Below, in pieces: positions 34,541 to 46,776 of a stretch of DNA of 64,000 nt. The translations under genes and the position numbers were made by a program. This stretch comes from Strongyloides papillosus (taxonomy: Eukaryota > Nematoda > Chromadorea > Rhabditida > Strongyloididae): assembly GCA_005656395.1 (NCBI GenBank), contig SRSI01000060.1:868001-932000 (forward strand). The letters are read 5' to 3'. Numbering within the stretch: position 1 is the stretch's first letter; the number at the start of each line of letters is the position of its first letter. The notes under the pieces were generated by a model, which saw only the letters and a program-made list of their open reading frames with translations, did not search any database and was not told the origin of the DNA.

Positions 34541-37500
34541 ATGGAAGTTATATCGTCGAGTGAAATTTGTCCTAAAAGAGAGAGGTTGGAGCAACTCCAT
34601 AAAGAATACAAATCAGAAATGTGTAAAATAGAAGATTTGACTGTACCTGAGATTCAAGAGCAAGCTATTCATCAATTTCCTAGTTTCCCGAAAACCATGA
34701 CAAAGAGAGCGGTAATTTTTTTATATCTCACCTGGAAGTTCGGGGGTGCTGTATCACAGTTATTTTGGAATAACGAAATTATGAACATTCGAGAATTATC
34801 ATCAATTTCAAATACTGAAATAATGGTTGCTGACAATCAAAGTACTATGTCTACACTCCCTTGGAATACTCCACCATATGATAAGAAAGTTCAATTTAAG
34901 AATTGGTTGGAGATTCTGGAGACTGATTTTTTGCTCCATGATTTGGAAGATGATAAAAAGAAGAAAATGATACTACGTATGAAGTTAGGTGTGGAATTGC
35001 TAGCTGAAATCCCCACCACCACTGATAATGAGTCGTATAGTGCTTATAAAGAAAGACTCATTGAACATTTTCCAAAAGGAAAAAGTCAAGAGGATTATCA
35101 GTACATGCTTGCTGCTACATCGATGGAATGGTCTGTAAAGGGCTTGGAGGATGTTGTATCACTTATCAAGAAAGCTCATCCAAACGACTCTTCAATACTT
35201 CAAGGTGCTGTGTTATTGTTACAAATGAGGAAGGTAGTTAAGGATCTACCATTGCTAAGAGAGATGGAGCACTGGAAAAATGAAACAATTCATGAGATCA
35301 AAGATCGTATGGAGAAGGAGATTCATCGTATGCCCCATGGCAGACAACACCAGAAGAGAAAGATGACCTGTTTCCACTGCAATTTTCCAGGTCATGTTGA
35401 AGCTAACTGTGATAGGAAGAGACGCGGACTCCCTCCAGGAGACTATGTAAAGAAGAAGGAGGAGGAGAGACGGACCAAGCCATTTGTGAAGGAAGAACTT
35501 CAAACTAATAGAATCTCTGTCCCTCTCCAATCTTCGCGTGAAATCACCAAAGGGAATTTGCAGTATCAAAAGGCAAAGAAAAGGGTATCTGTACTGATGG
35601 ACTCTGGATCTGACTTCAACGTGATTCATCAAAGACTTGTTGACGAGTTGCAGTTACCGGTTAGTGATCAAAAAATTTGTTTCAAAGCGTTGGATGTATC
35701 ATTGTCAGCATTCTATGTCACTGACAATCTTGAATTAACTTTTGGTGATGATAATGATGTGGTTGTATTGAAGGCACCAATTCTTATAAGAGAACCTACT
35801 GAAGACATTATCATGTCAAATGCGGCTGTCGAGTTATTCAAAAAAAGGAAGGGAGAGATGGTAACATTAGAAAAAATGTTTGGTAGAAAGTTTCCGGGTT
35901 TGTTTTTAGAAAGTCATCAATATCCGTCTCCATCCAAGCTTGTCTGCCCAAAATTAGAATTTATGCACAATGAATTGCCCAGCTTTGATAGATACTACAT
36001 TTCTCCTAAAATCAAGGACGAACTGAGACCTCAAATTGATGAAATGTTAGCTAAAGGCATTATTGAAAAAAATCCAAACTGTAAATTTGTGATGAACTCT
36101 ATAGCTATCAAAAAGAAGGATGGAAATATCCGCTTCTGTTCTGATGCTCGTCCAGTTAATACTATAATTGTAGGTGATCGGTATGCAAGTCCTACTTTCA
36201 GAGAAATTCAAACAGGAACTCGGCCTTTCACGTATTGTACCAAAATTGATCTTAATAAAGCTTATTATCAACTGTTGCTAAATCTTGATGACATGGGTAA
36301 ACTGGGTTTCATGTTTGGAAGAGATGTATATTCATATAGATCACTTCCATTTGGTTTATGTAATTCACCAGCATTTTTTCAACGTCAAATTGATGGTCTA
36401 TTGTCAAACACCCATGGTATCGCATATCAAGATGATGTTCTTATCTTGACATCTGATAGCAGTAGTCATCATGTATCTGCGGTCGAGGAAATACTGGAAA
36501 AGATGTGGAAAAGTGGTCTCTCCATAAATTCATCAAAAAGTGAGTTTTTGAAGACTAAAACTGATTTTCTTGGTTATCAATTATCAAAAGATGGTCTTTT
36601 ACCTTTACCGAAGTTTCATGACGCCATTCTTCAATTTCCTTTACCAAGAAATGTCTATGAGTTGCGAGCCTTCAAGGGCATTTACAACTATGTACGTGGT
36701 TGCATTAAAAATGCACATTTGTTGGAACAGAATATCAACAAATTCATTGGTGGTACTTCCAAAGTTCAATCCAAAGTGCATACAGAGATGCCTGATGCTG
36801 TTCTTGATGATATACAGAGAATTAAGAATGCTATTACTAATTTGAGAAAGATCTACTTCCCTGATTACACTCTTGATTTTATTCTAGAAGTTGACGCATC
36901 TGAATATGGCTTTGGGGCAACATTGTTTCAAAAACAAAAATGTGGTAAAGTTCCTATTGCTTTCTTATCTAAATCGTGGAAACCTATGAAAGTCAAGTTA
37001 TTATCACCACCTGTTTTTTTTTGAACTCAAAGGGGTAAGTCGTGCACTATCTGAACTAGAAGAAATCATTCAATCAAACAAAACGATAGTGTATACAGAT
37101 CATTCTAATCTCGTGTCACTAATTCGTAATAATTCTTCCAGCTTGTACACCAAATACATTTTCAACATCTGTGCTAGGAATGTGGAAATCAAATATTTTC
37201 CTGGAGTTAACAATATTATAGCTGACACACTGTCTCGTTTGTGTCTTGTTGAAAATGTTTCGGATGATGAAGATGAGGAACAATATGTTAATGCAGTTGC
37301 CTCTTTGGAGGGGGAAGACAATATTGTTGAGGAGTTGTTTGATGCATTACATATAGGAACCAACCATGCTTGTTTAGGATCTGTGAAACAGGCAGTATTA
37401 GTACGCTTGAAGGGTATGATGATGAGTCCAACTCAAATCAACAATGTGATGAAAAAGTTTTGTAGAAAACTGTTGGATTGTGAGATCTGTCTTAAGAATA

Positions 37501-38276
37501 ATGATATTGTACGTAAGAAACCGGAGAGCGAAGTCATCACCTATCCTTTTCAACAGGTTGAGATGGACATCACCAAAATTGAAGATCGTTATGTACTTGG
37601 AATAGTTGACAAATTTTCCAAGTTTAAAATCTATGAACTGTTATGTAGAATGACTGGAGATGCAATTCTTAAGGCATTCAAGAAATCTGTGGTGTTTAGG
37701 TATGGATTGCCTAAAATAGTAAAAACTGATTGTGCAATGAGTTTCACTAAAGGAAAATTTGCTAAGTACCTGATGGAGAATCATGTAATTCACAATACTG
37801 CAATACCTTATGAACATTCTACAAATCAAGTGGTGGAAAGATCATTCCGTCAACTACAACTGGCCATCCGTAAGGCTAATGCAAATAAGACTAGTGGATG
37901 GAAAGAAGAATTCCAGAAAGTTGTACTGGAGATGAACTTAATTCCTGGAGAAGATGGATTTACTCCTTATGATATTCTTCATCGTTTTACTCCAAGAAAA
38001 GCTTTTGACAATAAATTTGATCTTAATCATCATCATGGATCAAATATTGCCGTACATGCTCGAGAAATACTTAATAAAATCAAAAATGAACCCACCAAAG
38101 TTGTTTTGAAGAGTGCTTTTAACAAAAGACAAGGAAAATTAAGTTCACGAAATAAAATAGTTAAGAAAGTCCTCTCTGATGATATTATGGGATCTCACGT
38201 TTCTTGTGATACTGGTAATGGTAATGAGGATTCTAATATATTCAAACTTAGAATCTTAGATAAGAAATCTATGTAA
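34541..38276 (+). pseudogene. Gag-Pol of element 2, one frameshift
   Basis: Frame one runs from the ATG at 34541 to a TGA at 37022-37024; frame two continues from there to 38276. Domains, by approximate residue from 34541: Gag (100-250), CCHC knuckle CFHCNFPGHVEANC (277-290), protease MDSGSDFNVI (353), RT with RFCSDARPVN and a YQDD catalytic box (about 629), and RNase H VDASEYGFGATL (about 784). Immediately afterwards nine T residues (37014-37022) cause the break; eight would keep the frame. Frame two resumes with FELKGVSRAL, YTDHSNLV, a weak zinc region, and integrase residues D (VEMDIT), D (KTDCAMSF) and E (VVERSF). Everything except the homopolymer looks intact. A sequencing indel, a fresh mutation or programmed slippage are all possible. 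Confidence 0.88.
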
Positions 38277-38458
38277 TTTTTTATGTCTGTTTAATAGAGT
38301 AATGTCATTATGTTTTACTATAGTCATCTCTTTTTATTGTATCCTACATTCTTAGTCAATGTCATTATATCTTTTATTCTTGTTTGTCCTCGACTCCTGC
38401 AAGATTCATGGAAAAGTTACTGTTACTGGAGGTAACTTACATGGGTTGCGCTTCTTTT

Positions 38459-38469
38459 AAAGGGGGAAG
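38459..38469 (+). promoter_or_regulatory. Polypurine tract of element 2
   Basis: AAAGGGGGAAG directly abuts the 3' LTR, as needed for plus-strand priming. It follows a 180-base untranslated stretch after pol. Confidence 0.85.
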
Positions 38470-38561
38470 AGTTAGATTTTATTGTAATTTTGACTGGATT
38501 TTTGTATACATTAGAGGGAGCTTTTCCCAATTATAATTTTATTATTAATAAAATTTTTACT
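38470..38561 (+). repeat. 3' LTR of element 2 (92 bp)
   Basis: Identical to the 5' copy by eye, and followed by the TAAAC target copy. Confidence 0.9.
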
Positions 38562-38845
38562 TAAACCAAGCATTTAAACTTCCAATTCTCTACTCACTAA
38601 ACTATCTAGCAGTTCCAAAAACATAAACAAACCTAACTATGTGATCAACCAAAATTTAACATTTTGGTGTTATATTAAATTTTTTAATAGCAGTTGAATA
38701 TTTGTAGACATTTTTTTAGATTTTTAATATAAATATTCAAATCAATTGTTGAGTTAATGTTAATTAATCAGCAATGCATAATTTCTTTTTTTAAAGTCCC
38801 GAAAATTTTTTAGAAAGTTCATTTGTTTTTTTTGCTTGTCTACTA

Positions 38846-40750
38846 CACACAAAAAAGAACAAATTTTAACAATTCTATCTAAAATGCAAAAAGATGTCCC
38901 ACCATTTTAAAAAATTGAAACTTATTCAAATTTTAAAAATACCATGGATGGCAAAAATTTTTAAACAACGCAAAATATTAGGCTGTAGCATACACACAAA
39001 AAAAAATGGGACAAATTTTGACATTATTACATAAAAGTAATGAAATGTCCCACCACTTTGAAATGTTAAAATTTATTCAAATTTTAAAAATATCAGGCGA
39101 CAACAAAAATGTTTTAAATGACGCAAAATGTTAGATTTTTGCATAAATTTGGTCGTTTTTTTACAAAAATATATACTTTTAATATTTTGAAGTAATGAAA
39201 CATTTATTTAATCTTAAAAATTTTAAAAACATTACACCTATTTTAGAATCTAATTTGTTTTTTATAATATTTTATGTAGTGAGTTATCAAAAGTAAATTT
39301 CGTGTAAAGTTGTTAACGTTTTAACAAAAATCACTTTTTTAAACAACTTATTAACACCAGTAAATTTAAAAATTTAGAAATTTTACAACAACAATAAAAA
39401 AGAGTAATAATTATCTAACCATACAAAGTAATGTTTATTGAAAATATTATCTTAGTACTTGCTATTTTTCTTATTTAAATTAAAATATTTAAAAATTTTT
39501 TTTACTATGAACAAACATATAATGTTTTAAAACTTTTAATCAGTTTGACTTTTAAAGATGATCTTGAAAAACAGTATAAAAAAGTTGAGTTATCAGATGA
39601 ATATAACTTTTTATAAAAATCTTATTTATAGTTATTCAAACAATTGAAGAATATCTAAAAAATACTATCATATATTGATAAATACTCTTTATAAAAGCAT
39701 TTTTAAATCTTATAATAAGTTAAATTCTAATATTGTATTTTAAAATGTATTGTAAAAAATAACTTAAGTTTTAAAGTAAAAACAATAAAATATAAAATAA
39801 AAACTCATTTTAATTATTGTCTTAATTTTTTACACAAAATAATTGCGTTAAAATTATCGCAAATCAAGAAAATTCAAATTTTATTAGGTGGGACAAAATT
39901 ATTACATTTTACGCAAACGTGTGTCCCATTTTTTTGTGTGTACATTTCGTCGTTTTTTACAAAAATATGTATGTTTGAGTTTTTAAACTAATGTGACTTT
40001 TTTTAAATTTTGATATTTTTTATGACATTATGCTCATTTTAGACCCCAACTTGTTTTTTATCTTTATTTAATAAAATCAGTTATTAAATGTCAATTTTGT
40101 TTGAAGTTATTAATATTTTAATAAAAATCACTATTTTAGGCAATTTATTAATAACAATATGTTTAAAAATTTTACAACAATAATAATAAAAGCAATAATT
40201 ATTTACTCATACAATTTATTATTAATTGAAAATATTTTTGTTAGTATTCGTTCTTATTTTAAATTAAAATATGTAAAACTTATTTTTTTTTACTATAAAT
40301 AAAAATCCATATTATTTTATAACTTTTCATAAATTTAATCTTTAAAGATGATCTTTAAAGACATTATGAAAAAAATTTTAACTATCAAATGTGAAAATTT
40401 CATATGAAAATATAATTTATAATAATTCAAACTATTGAAACATTTAAAAAAAAGGTACTGTAATATGTTAAAAATGTTTTTTATAAAAGTGTTTTGTAAT
40501 TTTACATAAAATTAAATTCTAATCTTGTATTTTAAAATGCATTGTGTAAAACAACTTATGTTCTAAAATAAAAATAGTATACTAGAAAAATAAAAACTTA
40601 TTTTAATAATTCTCTAATTATTGTTCTAATTTTTACACACGAAATAATTTCGATAAAATTAGTCGAAAATTAAGAAAATTCAAATTTTTTTAGGTGAGAC
40701 AAATTAATGACATTTTTATGCAAACCTGTGTCTTTATTTTTTTTACTGTG
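38846..40750. mobile_element. MITE of the CACACAAAAAAA family, outer copy
   Basis: Ends are CACACAAAAAAGAACAAATT and, reversed, CACAGTAAAAAAAATAAAG, with TA on both sides. Without the nested copy it is about 955 bp, the size of its relatives. It is interrupted at 38991 by another member of the family. Confidence 0.7.
38993..39940. mobile_element. MITE of the CACACAAAAAAA family, nested copy
   Basis: 948 bp, with TA at 38991-38992 and 39941-39942. Inverted ends are CACACAAAAAAAAATGGGAC and CACACAAAAAAATGGGACAC. Its reverse complement aligns with the copies at 21578 and 48060. It lies within an older member of the same family, and the host sequence resumes as CATTTCGTCGTTTTTTAC, matching the family consensus. 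Confidence 0.78.
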
Positions 40751-43135
40751 TAGCAAGCTTTAAATTAAGATAGCTGGTTTAGATCCAAATGAAAAGAATT
40801 TTATTTTTCAGGCATATTAAAATAGGTAAATAAATTAAATAGTTATAATTAATAAATTGTCTATGCCTTTATAGCTAACAATTATTAACATTTTTTTAAA
40901 GTTTTATAATATATATTTTATATGTTATATTACTTTAGTAACTAATTTTTTATCACTTTTATCTTAAAATATAGTACTTTTGTAGTAAAATTACTTTTTG
41001 ACTCATAATTTTTTCCCTGTCGAAAAAGACTTTTAAAAAACATGGAAATTTTTAACAAGAGTAATAGGAGGAATCGAATGGGACTTATTTTATATATTTT
41101 GAAATCACGTTGTAGTTTCTTTAAGGTTTTAAAAGAACCTTTTTTGAGCAATTCTAGAAACGAAAAAACACGTTTAAAATTGGAATATTTTAAAAAGGTA
41201 TAATACGTAATTTTTTATAAAAATAACAATAAAAAAGTTTTAAAATTACTTTTGTGATGCGCCCCGAAATTATAAAAAGTTTTTCTCTTCCCTCCAAAAT
41301 ACTAGAAAACCGTGTAATTCGGTAAATTTACCAGCGTGTTTTATCATTTCAGTTTCATTTAATCTTCGTGGTTTTATTATTTTATAACTGATCATATTGT
41401 TTTTCCAATCAATGACATTTGATAGGTTAGGCGCGTTCGACCAATATATAACATTGTTAGCACGTATTTTGGTTAACTAATTTGAAGCTGACTTTAAAGC
41501 TTTCTTCTGTAATTCTAAGCGATATATTTTTTATTCCAAATTTTGTAAGTAAAAGTATTTCATTTGTTAATACTGCCATAAGTTTTAAATCGCTGTAACA
41601 TTATAAAAAATTTCTAAAGTTTGTGTTTTTAAAGTTCAATAATTTATACCAAATAAGAGATGTTTAATTCTTTTGTGAAAAATAATTTTTATACTTAAAA
41701 TTATGTTCTAATATGATCACAAGCCGCAGCTTCGCTTCGCTCGTTGCTGCTTGCCCGCAGGGCTGGACTTTTTTTCCATAAGCAGCAACTCGCTGCGTTC
41801 GTCGCTACATACTCGCGGGAATCTTTTTAAAATCTTCAGAATTTAAAAAACTAAAAACTCTTTTGTTTTATAATAACACACATATTAATATTCCAAGTAA
41901 CATTTTTGTATTTTATAATATTATTAATTATTACTAAAATTTTATAGGTTTTTGAACGGTAAAAGCTTATAAAACATATTTTATCAAAATTGTTTTATTA
42001 CATATCCTTATGATTTTTAATTCATTTGATATTCTAAGTTTGAATAATTTTTTACGAATTTTTAATAAAAAAATAAAAAATTAAGAATAATGTTTAAGTT
42101 AAGACTTCTGATTAGTGTTAATATGCAAGTTTTAAGTTATTAAATATAATGAAAATTAAAAATAAAGATTAGTTTTAAGTTTGGCTAATTTTTTAAAATA
42201 TTAATAATATTTGAGATTGGTAATAAGTATTTCATAGTTATTTAACTTAAAATAATCCAATTTTTGCGATTGTTATTTTATAATTCCGCATTTTGGTTAC
42301 ATAATAGAAAATACTTTTACAAATTTAATGCATATTTTTTATTTTGTTTTATATTTTTTTTAAAAAACTTTTTAAAATGTATTATAAAAATTATAAAAAT
42401 AAGAACATAAATTTCGAATGTATTCAAAGTGATAAAAATATTTCTCTAAGTTGATAAGATAAAAAATAAATCAAAAACAATTACTCGGACACTTTTCGTA
42501 TTAAAAAATTTCTATAGACTTTTAAATAATAATATATTTAAATCAAAGTATTGGTAAATTTTTTAATTAAATATTATAAAATTTACTTTAAAAATGTATT
42601 GATGAATGGTTTGGACTTAGAAATTTAGGTAACTTTTTTTCCAGTTCTAATAAAGCATAGCAAAACTTTTATATATCTTTACATTTTTTTAAAATAAGCA
42701 TGTGCATCGCTATATCATAAATTTTTAAACATTTTTTCAAAATTTTTAATATGCCTGGCTAGATTGCGGTATTTAAGACAATTTAGTTTAGATCATTTTA
42801 ACATAAAAAGATTTAGAGGAAAAAATATATTCTATTCTAGAATAAATTATATTTAATAAAAATTTTGTTAAATCTCAAAAAGCCAAATATAATTTGATTT
42901 TAATTTTTAATCATATCTTAATAATTATCATATGTCATATATTGCACTGATTAAAAAAAATCTTAATCGGCACTAAAATTACATATAATTAAATAAAAAC
43001 CAATTTTTCCACCTATTCTATCTACTATGCTCTTAAAAATATAAATTGATTTAAAATTGTTTAAAACAATTAATCCAATGACTTTTATAAATTGTCGTTT
43101 TTTGTTTTTCTTTCAAAGAATCAGTTGTTCTTGTA
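40751..43135. other. AT-rich intergenic DNA
   Basis: No gene was recognised. It contains the GC-rich repeat at 41722-41822. Confidence 0.5.
41722..41822. repeat. GC-rich dispersed repeat, copies 2 and 3
   Basis: 41722-41775 is an inverse match of 75-128 (CTTCGCTTCGCTCGTTGCTG, then GCCCGCAGGGC). 41776-41822 is a diverged second unit in the same orientation (AGCAGCAACTCGCTGCGTTC). It stands out against flanks that are nearly all A and T. Confidence 0.55.
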
Positions 43136-43745
43136 ATTTTTTTTGGGAGATTACAAATTTTAATATTATTCTCACTGAAGTAGACGTATCTCAAAAGCAA
43201 AAATTCAAATGAAGCTAATATTTATTTTTTCTGTTCAACATGTTTAAAATACATTTTTATTTTAATGAAAAAAAGTGCATATAACGAAAACCATTTAAGA
43301 AGTAAATTTTTCCTCTGAGTTATAGGGGAATTTTCGATGACTTACTTTTTTCTGGGATCGGACTTTTTTCGTAAATTTTATTGTTTATATGTAACAACCA
43401 TAATAAATTGCACGTACCTGTGAAATTTCTAGTTATTAGGATCATTTTTAAAGAGTTTTAGGAGATTCACAACATTTTAAGATTATTCTCATTAAAATAG
43501 ACGTATCTCAAGAGCAAAAATTCAAATGAATCTAATAATTATTTTTTCTATCGAGCACATTAAAATGCATTTTTTATTTTTATAGAAATAAGTACAGAAA
43601 ACGAAAACCATTTAAAGAAGTAAACTTTTCTTTTAAGATAGGGGAAAATTTTCGATGACTTACTATTTTCGGGATCGGACTTTTTTGGTAAATTTTATTG
43701 TTTGAATGTAATAATCATTTAAAATTACATTTATTTGTGAAATTT
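43136..43745. repeat. Tandem duplication, ~317-bp unit
   Basis: Unit 1 (about 43139-43455) and unit 2 (about 43456-43745) share TAGACGTATCTCAARAGCAA, ACGAAAACCATTTAA, TTTTCGATGACTTACT and GGGATCGGACTTTTTT in order. The offset is 317 bp between equivalent points. Non-coding. Confidence 0.8.
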
Positions 43746-44892
43746 TGAATAAAAAAATCAGTATTGAGGGAAAAATAGAGGTACCGAATTTCAAAATTTG
43801 GTACTTTATGAGATGTATCTCGAAAACGTATAATGGGATTAAGACGATCTATATGTCATTCGATAGAAAATTAAATTTCACAAAAATTTTGTGAACATTT
43901 CATATTGAAAAAATTTCATCTTTGCCTACTTTTTTCTTAAAAGTTAAAAATTAGAAAGAAAAATTGACTAATTTGTTTTTTGACTAACTCAAGAATGAAA
44001 AGAGATAAATCAACGGTTAATATCTTAAAATAATTGCAACAAAATTCTTTAAGGGGGGAATTCAAGAAATTTCGAAAAAATAGATGCATTGGAACTTTTT
44101 CCTTTCTTGAAACTAAAAAATACCACTTTTTTAAAAAATTAAAAAATCACTTTTTTCTTTATATCTCGAGAACGGATTATCGAATCAACATGATATATAT
44201 ATCATTCGATAGAGAATTTAATTCTACATAAAAGTTGTAAAAACACTTTATTCAAAAAGTCTCATCTTGACATACTTTTTTTAAAAAAGTACAAAAAATT
44301 TTTTGCAAAAAATTTCAACAACGGTTTTATGGTACTTAAAGTTCTTCGATTTTCTTGGGATTATACTTAAAATGTTAGTTAAAGAGAAACTTAGGATAGC
44401 TTTTTTTCGATTTCCTTCTCTGAATCCTGATATATCATTTTAAAATGTAAGAATTTAGGTTATTTTCGGCCATTTTGGAAAAATCTAAAATCTCAAGAAT
44501 GAACTTGAAATTTAAACTTTTTTTTATTTTTATATTATTACCATCTAAAACTATATATACCTGTACAATTTCAGATAAAACGAATAACTCTAAGGGGGTC
44601 AAGTATAATACATCAAAACACCTTTAAATAGCTGTATCTCAAGAAGGGAACTTCAGATTAAAAAAGTATTGCGTTTTTTGAAATTAGCACATAAAGTTAC
44701 ATATATTAAGAGATATAAAAGTTTCAATATCGAAAATAATTTACACATGCTCCTTACTCCTCTAAATTAAGTGGGGATGCTTTGTAAAACAATAAAAACT
44801 ATTCTTATTAACTTTATTTTTAACAATAATATTGTCAAAAAAATTAATATTTAAACCAAATCACTTTTAATTTATTACATATTTTGTAGTTA
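43746..44892. repeat. Diverged continuation of the GTATCTCRARA repeats
   Basis: The words TATCTCGAAAACG (about 43808) and TATCTCGAGAACGG (about 44161) are each followed by an ATCATTCGATAGARAATTTA-type block, and GTATCTCAAGAAGG appears near 44633. They continue the pattern of the tandem units in more decayed form. No gene is seen before the hyaluronidase stop codon. Confidence 0.5.
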
Positions 44893-46776
44893 TTAACTAT
44901 TTAATTGATTATATATTCCACTTGATATTAATTTTGAATAAAAACAATTTGGTCCATAAAAATTGGTGTGACACCATTTATTAATATTTTTTAGCGTTAA
45001 TATTCTATTACATTTATTTATTGACATTAAATTTCTGTTTAACATATTTCTTTTATGGTTAAATGATATTTTGTGGCGTAAACTAAAAATAATTGTAGTA
45101 TAAAAATTTTAAAACATACTATTGTGAGTATAATTGCAAAAATTTAATATGTGGTCCAAAGATATGATCGACGTAGTCTTTAATATAATGACAACGTTCT
45201 TTCATGTTTTTTGATGTTGACCAAACAATTACACCGTCCACGTTGTGTAATACACAATTATCATAAACAATACATAAATAATACTTAAAATAAAGAATAA
45301 ACTAATAAATTATAATTACTTACTGGATCGAAAAATTCAATATTTTTAGGTTTTGCAACAAATGGATCAACTTCGATTTTATTATAAACATAAATAAGTT
45401 TTTTACCATATCCTAGTCTCATGATTTCTTCCACAATTCTATTAGTTTCTTTTAGAACTTCTCGAACGAAAAAACTTTTAACAGTGTAATTCTGACCTGG
45501 AACTATGTATGGACTTGGGTAAATAACATCTGCGTACTTTAAAAAAGAAATCATTTTATTTGATATTTCTGGGAAACAAAAACTCCAATTTCTGTTTTGA
45601 GCGTTTTCATTACAAGTGGGGAACCCATAAAAGCCCCAAAAAGCTCTAGGACGGAGTAATTTGCACATTTTTAATGTTGCATAAAAGAATCTAAAAGCTG
45701 CCTTATCGAATTGTAATTTAGCCAAATTAATGGCTTCAGTTTTGTTCAAAAATTTTTTATCTTTTAAAACAAGTTTGACTGACTCTTCTTGATAAACACG
45801 TTTAGAACTCCAATTAGAATCATAGGTTGGTCTCCATTCTTCAATGTCTATAATAGCTAAACCATTGAAATGTTTGTCGGTAATGATATTTTTAATTGAT
45901 TGTCCAAGTTTTTTCAGATGTTCAGATATGTTGACCAACTGTAATACAAGATCATATTCCAAAAGAAAAATTTTTTGACTTTAAATTTATAAATGTTTTC
46001 TTAAAGCTATCAAAGATCAAGCAAAATGTAACACTAATAATACTATTATAATTCAAAATATTAAAAATTATTTTTTGTTATAAGTCTAACTAACTATGGC
46101 GCTGTTTGGCATAAAAAAATACTTTGTGTATTAAAATAAAGTAATTTATTTTTTTAATATAAAATAATATTTTTTAAACTAACTATCATTTAAAAAAATT
46201 ATTTAAGTTGGAAAAAGATTATGTTATCTTTGACAATGTAAAGATGTTGAAATATTTAAACAAAACTAATCTGATATTTTATATAGATTATTGATTATCA
46301 AAACTATAGTAATGAATGTTTATGTTGTATTGATCAGGCTAATAGATGTTTGATAGTTACAACCTAAGAAATCAGTATTAAGGAAACAATTTTATGATAA
46401 GATATTACTTTTATTTTAAAGAAATCCTGTTAGAGTTTTCCTATTTCTAAATAAAACGCCAATTTACAATCATTTTTTAACTTACTTGTGGTAATCCACC
46501 ATTTATATATTGAATTGTACCATTGGAAAAATTTTTTAAATGAGGATAAAGTCCAACATCATTCTCATATAAAACAATTATTTTTTCACCTCTAAATTTG
46601 CAATGATAATTTGTTTCAATTTTGTATTTACTAAAATCAATCTTAATTGAATTTGATCTTTCACATTGTTCACTTGGTATATTCCACAAAATTTTTGTTG
46701 AAAATACATAAAATTTTAAAACATAAATTAATAAAAAAAAGTATTTTAAAATGTTAAATGTTCTTTGAGATGGCAT
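44893..46776 (-). CDS. Secreted hyaluronidase, GH56 family (copy A)
   Basis: Spliced model: complement(join(44893..45082, 45120..45283, 45324..45938, 46486..46776)), 419 aa. Residues 1-28 form a signal peptide. The GH56 body has WNIPSEQC, the catalytic D-x-E in AIIDIEEWRPTYDSNW, AFWGFYGFPTC...FCFP (disulfide pair), YPSPYI and DGVIVWSTSKNMKERC. Introns are 547, 40 and 37 nt. Donor 3 splits a TAG: unspliced, the protein would stop after residue 356; spliced, it continues into a tail that aligns with copy B residue for residue (KCNRILTLKNINKWC...FYG). Two tail cysteines present in copy B (positions 2 and 13 of the tail) are Leu and Asn here. It hydrolyses hyaluronan or chondroitin by family membership; the substrate is not shown. 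The tandem paralogue lies 5.8 kb upstream. Confidence 0.9.

Larger units (their letters stand above)
34443..38561 (+). mobile_element. Compact Ty3/gypsy retrotransposon (element 2)
   Basis: It is 4119 bp, bounded by identical 92-bp direct repeats acting as LTRs, with target duplication TAAAC (34438-34442 and 38562-38566). A perfect polypurine tract lies just inside the right LTR. LTRs of 92 bp are unusually short. The first sensible ATG (34541) comes only six bases after the left LTR, leaving no separate primer-binding leader. A single frameshift interrupts pol. Identical LTRs imply a recent insertion. Confidence 0.9.

Noticed and set aside
45119..45121. TAG as the true end of hyaluronidase copy A
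   Set aside because: A donor overlaps it and the exon beyond a 37-nt intron aligns with copy B's tail at equal length, so the longer model is preferred.
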